Shown: positions 63,563 through 64,000 of the stretch, one piece after another
Numbering within the stretch: position 1 is the stretch's first letter
Layout: each line of letters begins with the position of its first letter
Source of the DNA: Bacteroidetes bacterium GWF2_38_335
Lineage (GTDB): Bacteria > Bacteroidota > Bacteroidia > Bacteroidales > GWF2-38-335
Reading direction: 5' to 3'
Assembly: GCA_001769535.1 (NCBI GenBank)
Contig: MEOH01000001.1
Span: 62,001-126,000 of the forward strand
DNA length: 64,000 bases
Program-made: the position numbers and the translations under genes
The notes under the pieces: model-generated
Told to the model about the DNA's origin: nothing
The model's database searches: none
Seen by the model: the letters and a program-made list of their open reading frames with translations, nothing else

Positions 63563-64000
63563 GTGAAAACCACGATAGAACACCTGCCGGTTAAGAACCG
63601 GAACGAGATAAACGGGATTGTTTCGGTATTGCGGAGCAAGCTGCCTGCGCAAATGATCATATTGTTCGGGTCGTATGCACGGGGGGAACAGGTGAACGAC
63701 AAGTATGTGGAGGATGGCATTACATACGAGTACCAGAGCGACTATGATATTTTGGTGGTGATGGACAGCGAGAGCCATGCCGTTGCCAAAGAGGCAGAGA
63801 AACGGTGGTGGCACAAGCTTAAAACCGTTGTGGACGATACTACCCCGCTTAGTATTATTTTTCACGGCATTGAATTCCTGAACGCGGAAATTGAACAGGG
63901 GAATTACTTTTTTACGGATATTTTAAAAGAGGGCGTTTTGCTGTATGACAGCGGCAAACATAAACTTTCGTCTCCCCTGCCCCTTAACGAAAAACAAAGG
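63563..64000 (+). CDS. Nucleotidyltransferase (MNT), probable MNT-HEPN fusion, 3' end missing
   Basis: 146 codons before the window ends, starting at GTG 63563; a stop lies a few codons upstream in frame, so no earlier start is available. LFGSYARGE and SDYDILVVM give the pol-beta nucleotidyltransferase motif (GS...DxD). Bacteroidota homologues of this form (EHLP...EDGITYEYQSDYDIL) continue into a C-terminal HEPN domain. It is clearly richer in G/C than the operon before it (29 of 60 in 63601-63660). It may be a separate conflict gene or old chromosome resuming after the acquired block. Confidence 0.75.
   Translation, partial: MKTTIEHLPVKNRNEINGIVSVLRSKLPAQMIILFGSYARGEQVNDKYVEDGITYEYQSDYDILVVMDSESHAVAKEAEKRWWHKLKTVVDDTTPLSIIFHGIEFLNAEIEQGNYFFTDILKEGVLLYDSGKHKLSSPLPLNEKQR

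Noticed and set aside
63500-63865. Minus-strand frames opposite the nucleotidyltransferase gene
   Set aside because: They are shadows of the plus-strand gene, which has clear GS...DxD motifs.

Overview
The window is ordinary chromosome from a Bacteroidota bacterium with an accessory right end. The assignment rests on several signs: five proteins (one of them interrupted) end in a type IX secretion (T9SS) type A sorting domain; DUF3078, DUF4293, VanZ-like and GldM-like proteins are present; many genes follow a Bacteroidota-type promoter (TTG, 18-20 nt, TAnnTTTG); and the base composition is AT-rich. The standard bacterial code fits throughout. Order or genus cannot be fixed from the sequence alone.

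Layout. 1-17300: the end of a TolB-like propeller/outer-membrane barrel protein, an M20 amidohydrolase, a 1509-residue repetitive T9SS cargo protein, a VanZ/Mth938 fusion with a TPR protein, 5-formyl-THF cyclo-ligase, a zinc-ribbon protein with an SPFH/GYF partner (YdjG/YdjI-like), a second T9SS cargo and glyA. 17360-33900: tRNA-Arg(ACG), hisS, a ChaN-like protein, T9SS cargo including a peptidase S74-type protein split by an in-frame TAA, alaS, an M23 peptidase-CapA-MerR run, Nif3 with a zinc-ribbon coiled-coil protein, and dnaB. 34100-39100: a tightly packed mutL-rhomboid-rhomboid-EEP hydrolase operon. 39300-50900: a secreted peptidoglycan amidase, a lone response-regulator receiver, UspA, nucleoside phosphorylase, DUF3078, 2x[4Fe-4S] ferredoxin, ZupT, DUF4293, and a two-gene unit with a GT-C-like membrane protein.

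The accessory part starts near 50900. It holds a Fic/HTH 'mobile mystery' pair, then two tandem lipoproteins that read as the first half (D1-D2) of the T9SS motor protein GldM/PorM with its transmembrane helix replaced by a lipoprotein signal. A group of secreted proteins follows on the other strand (metzincin-like lipoprotein, CAP-domain protein, carboxypeptidase-regulatory-domain protein). After about 1.3 kb of repeats comes a very AT-rich restriction-modification-like operon: an XRE regulator with a nonsense codon, a 1009-residue N6-adenine methylase whose N-terminal nuclease domain looks degenerate, and a separate PD-(D/E)XK nuclease. A partial, more GC-rich nucleotidyltransferase gene runs off the end.

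The strongest candidates for something undescribed are the paired GldM-like lipoproteins (52168-54225) and the split methylase/nuclease locus (59503-63481). Gaps between genes are rich in short tandem repeats and REP-like palindromes. I saw no CRISPR array, rRNA, riboswitch or complete insertion sequence. All family calls come from reading motifs by eye; no database search was run.
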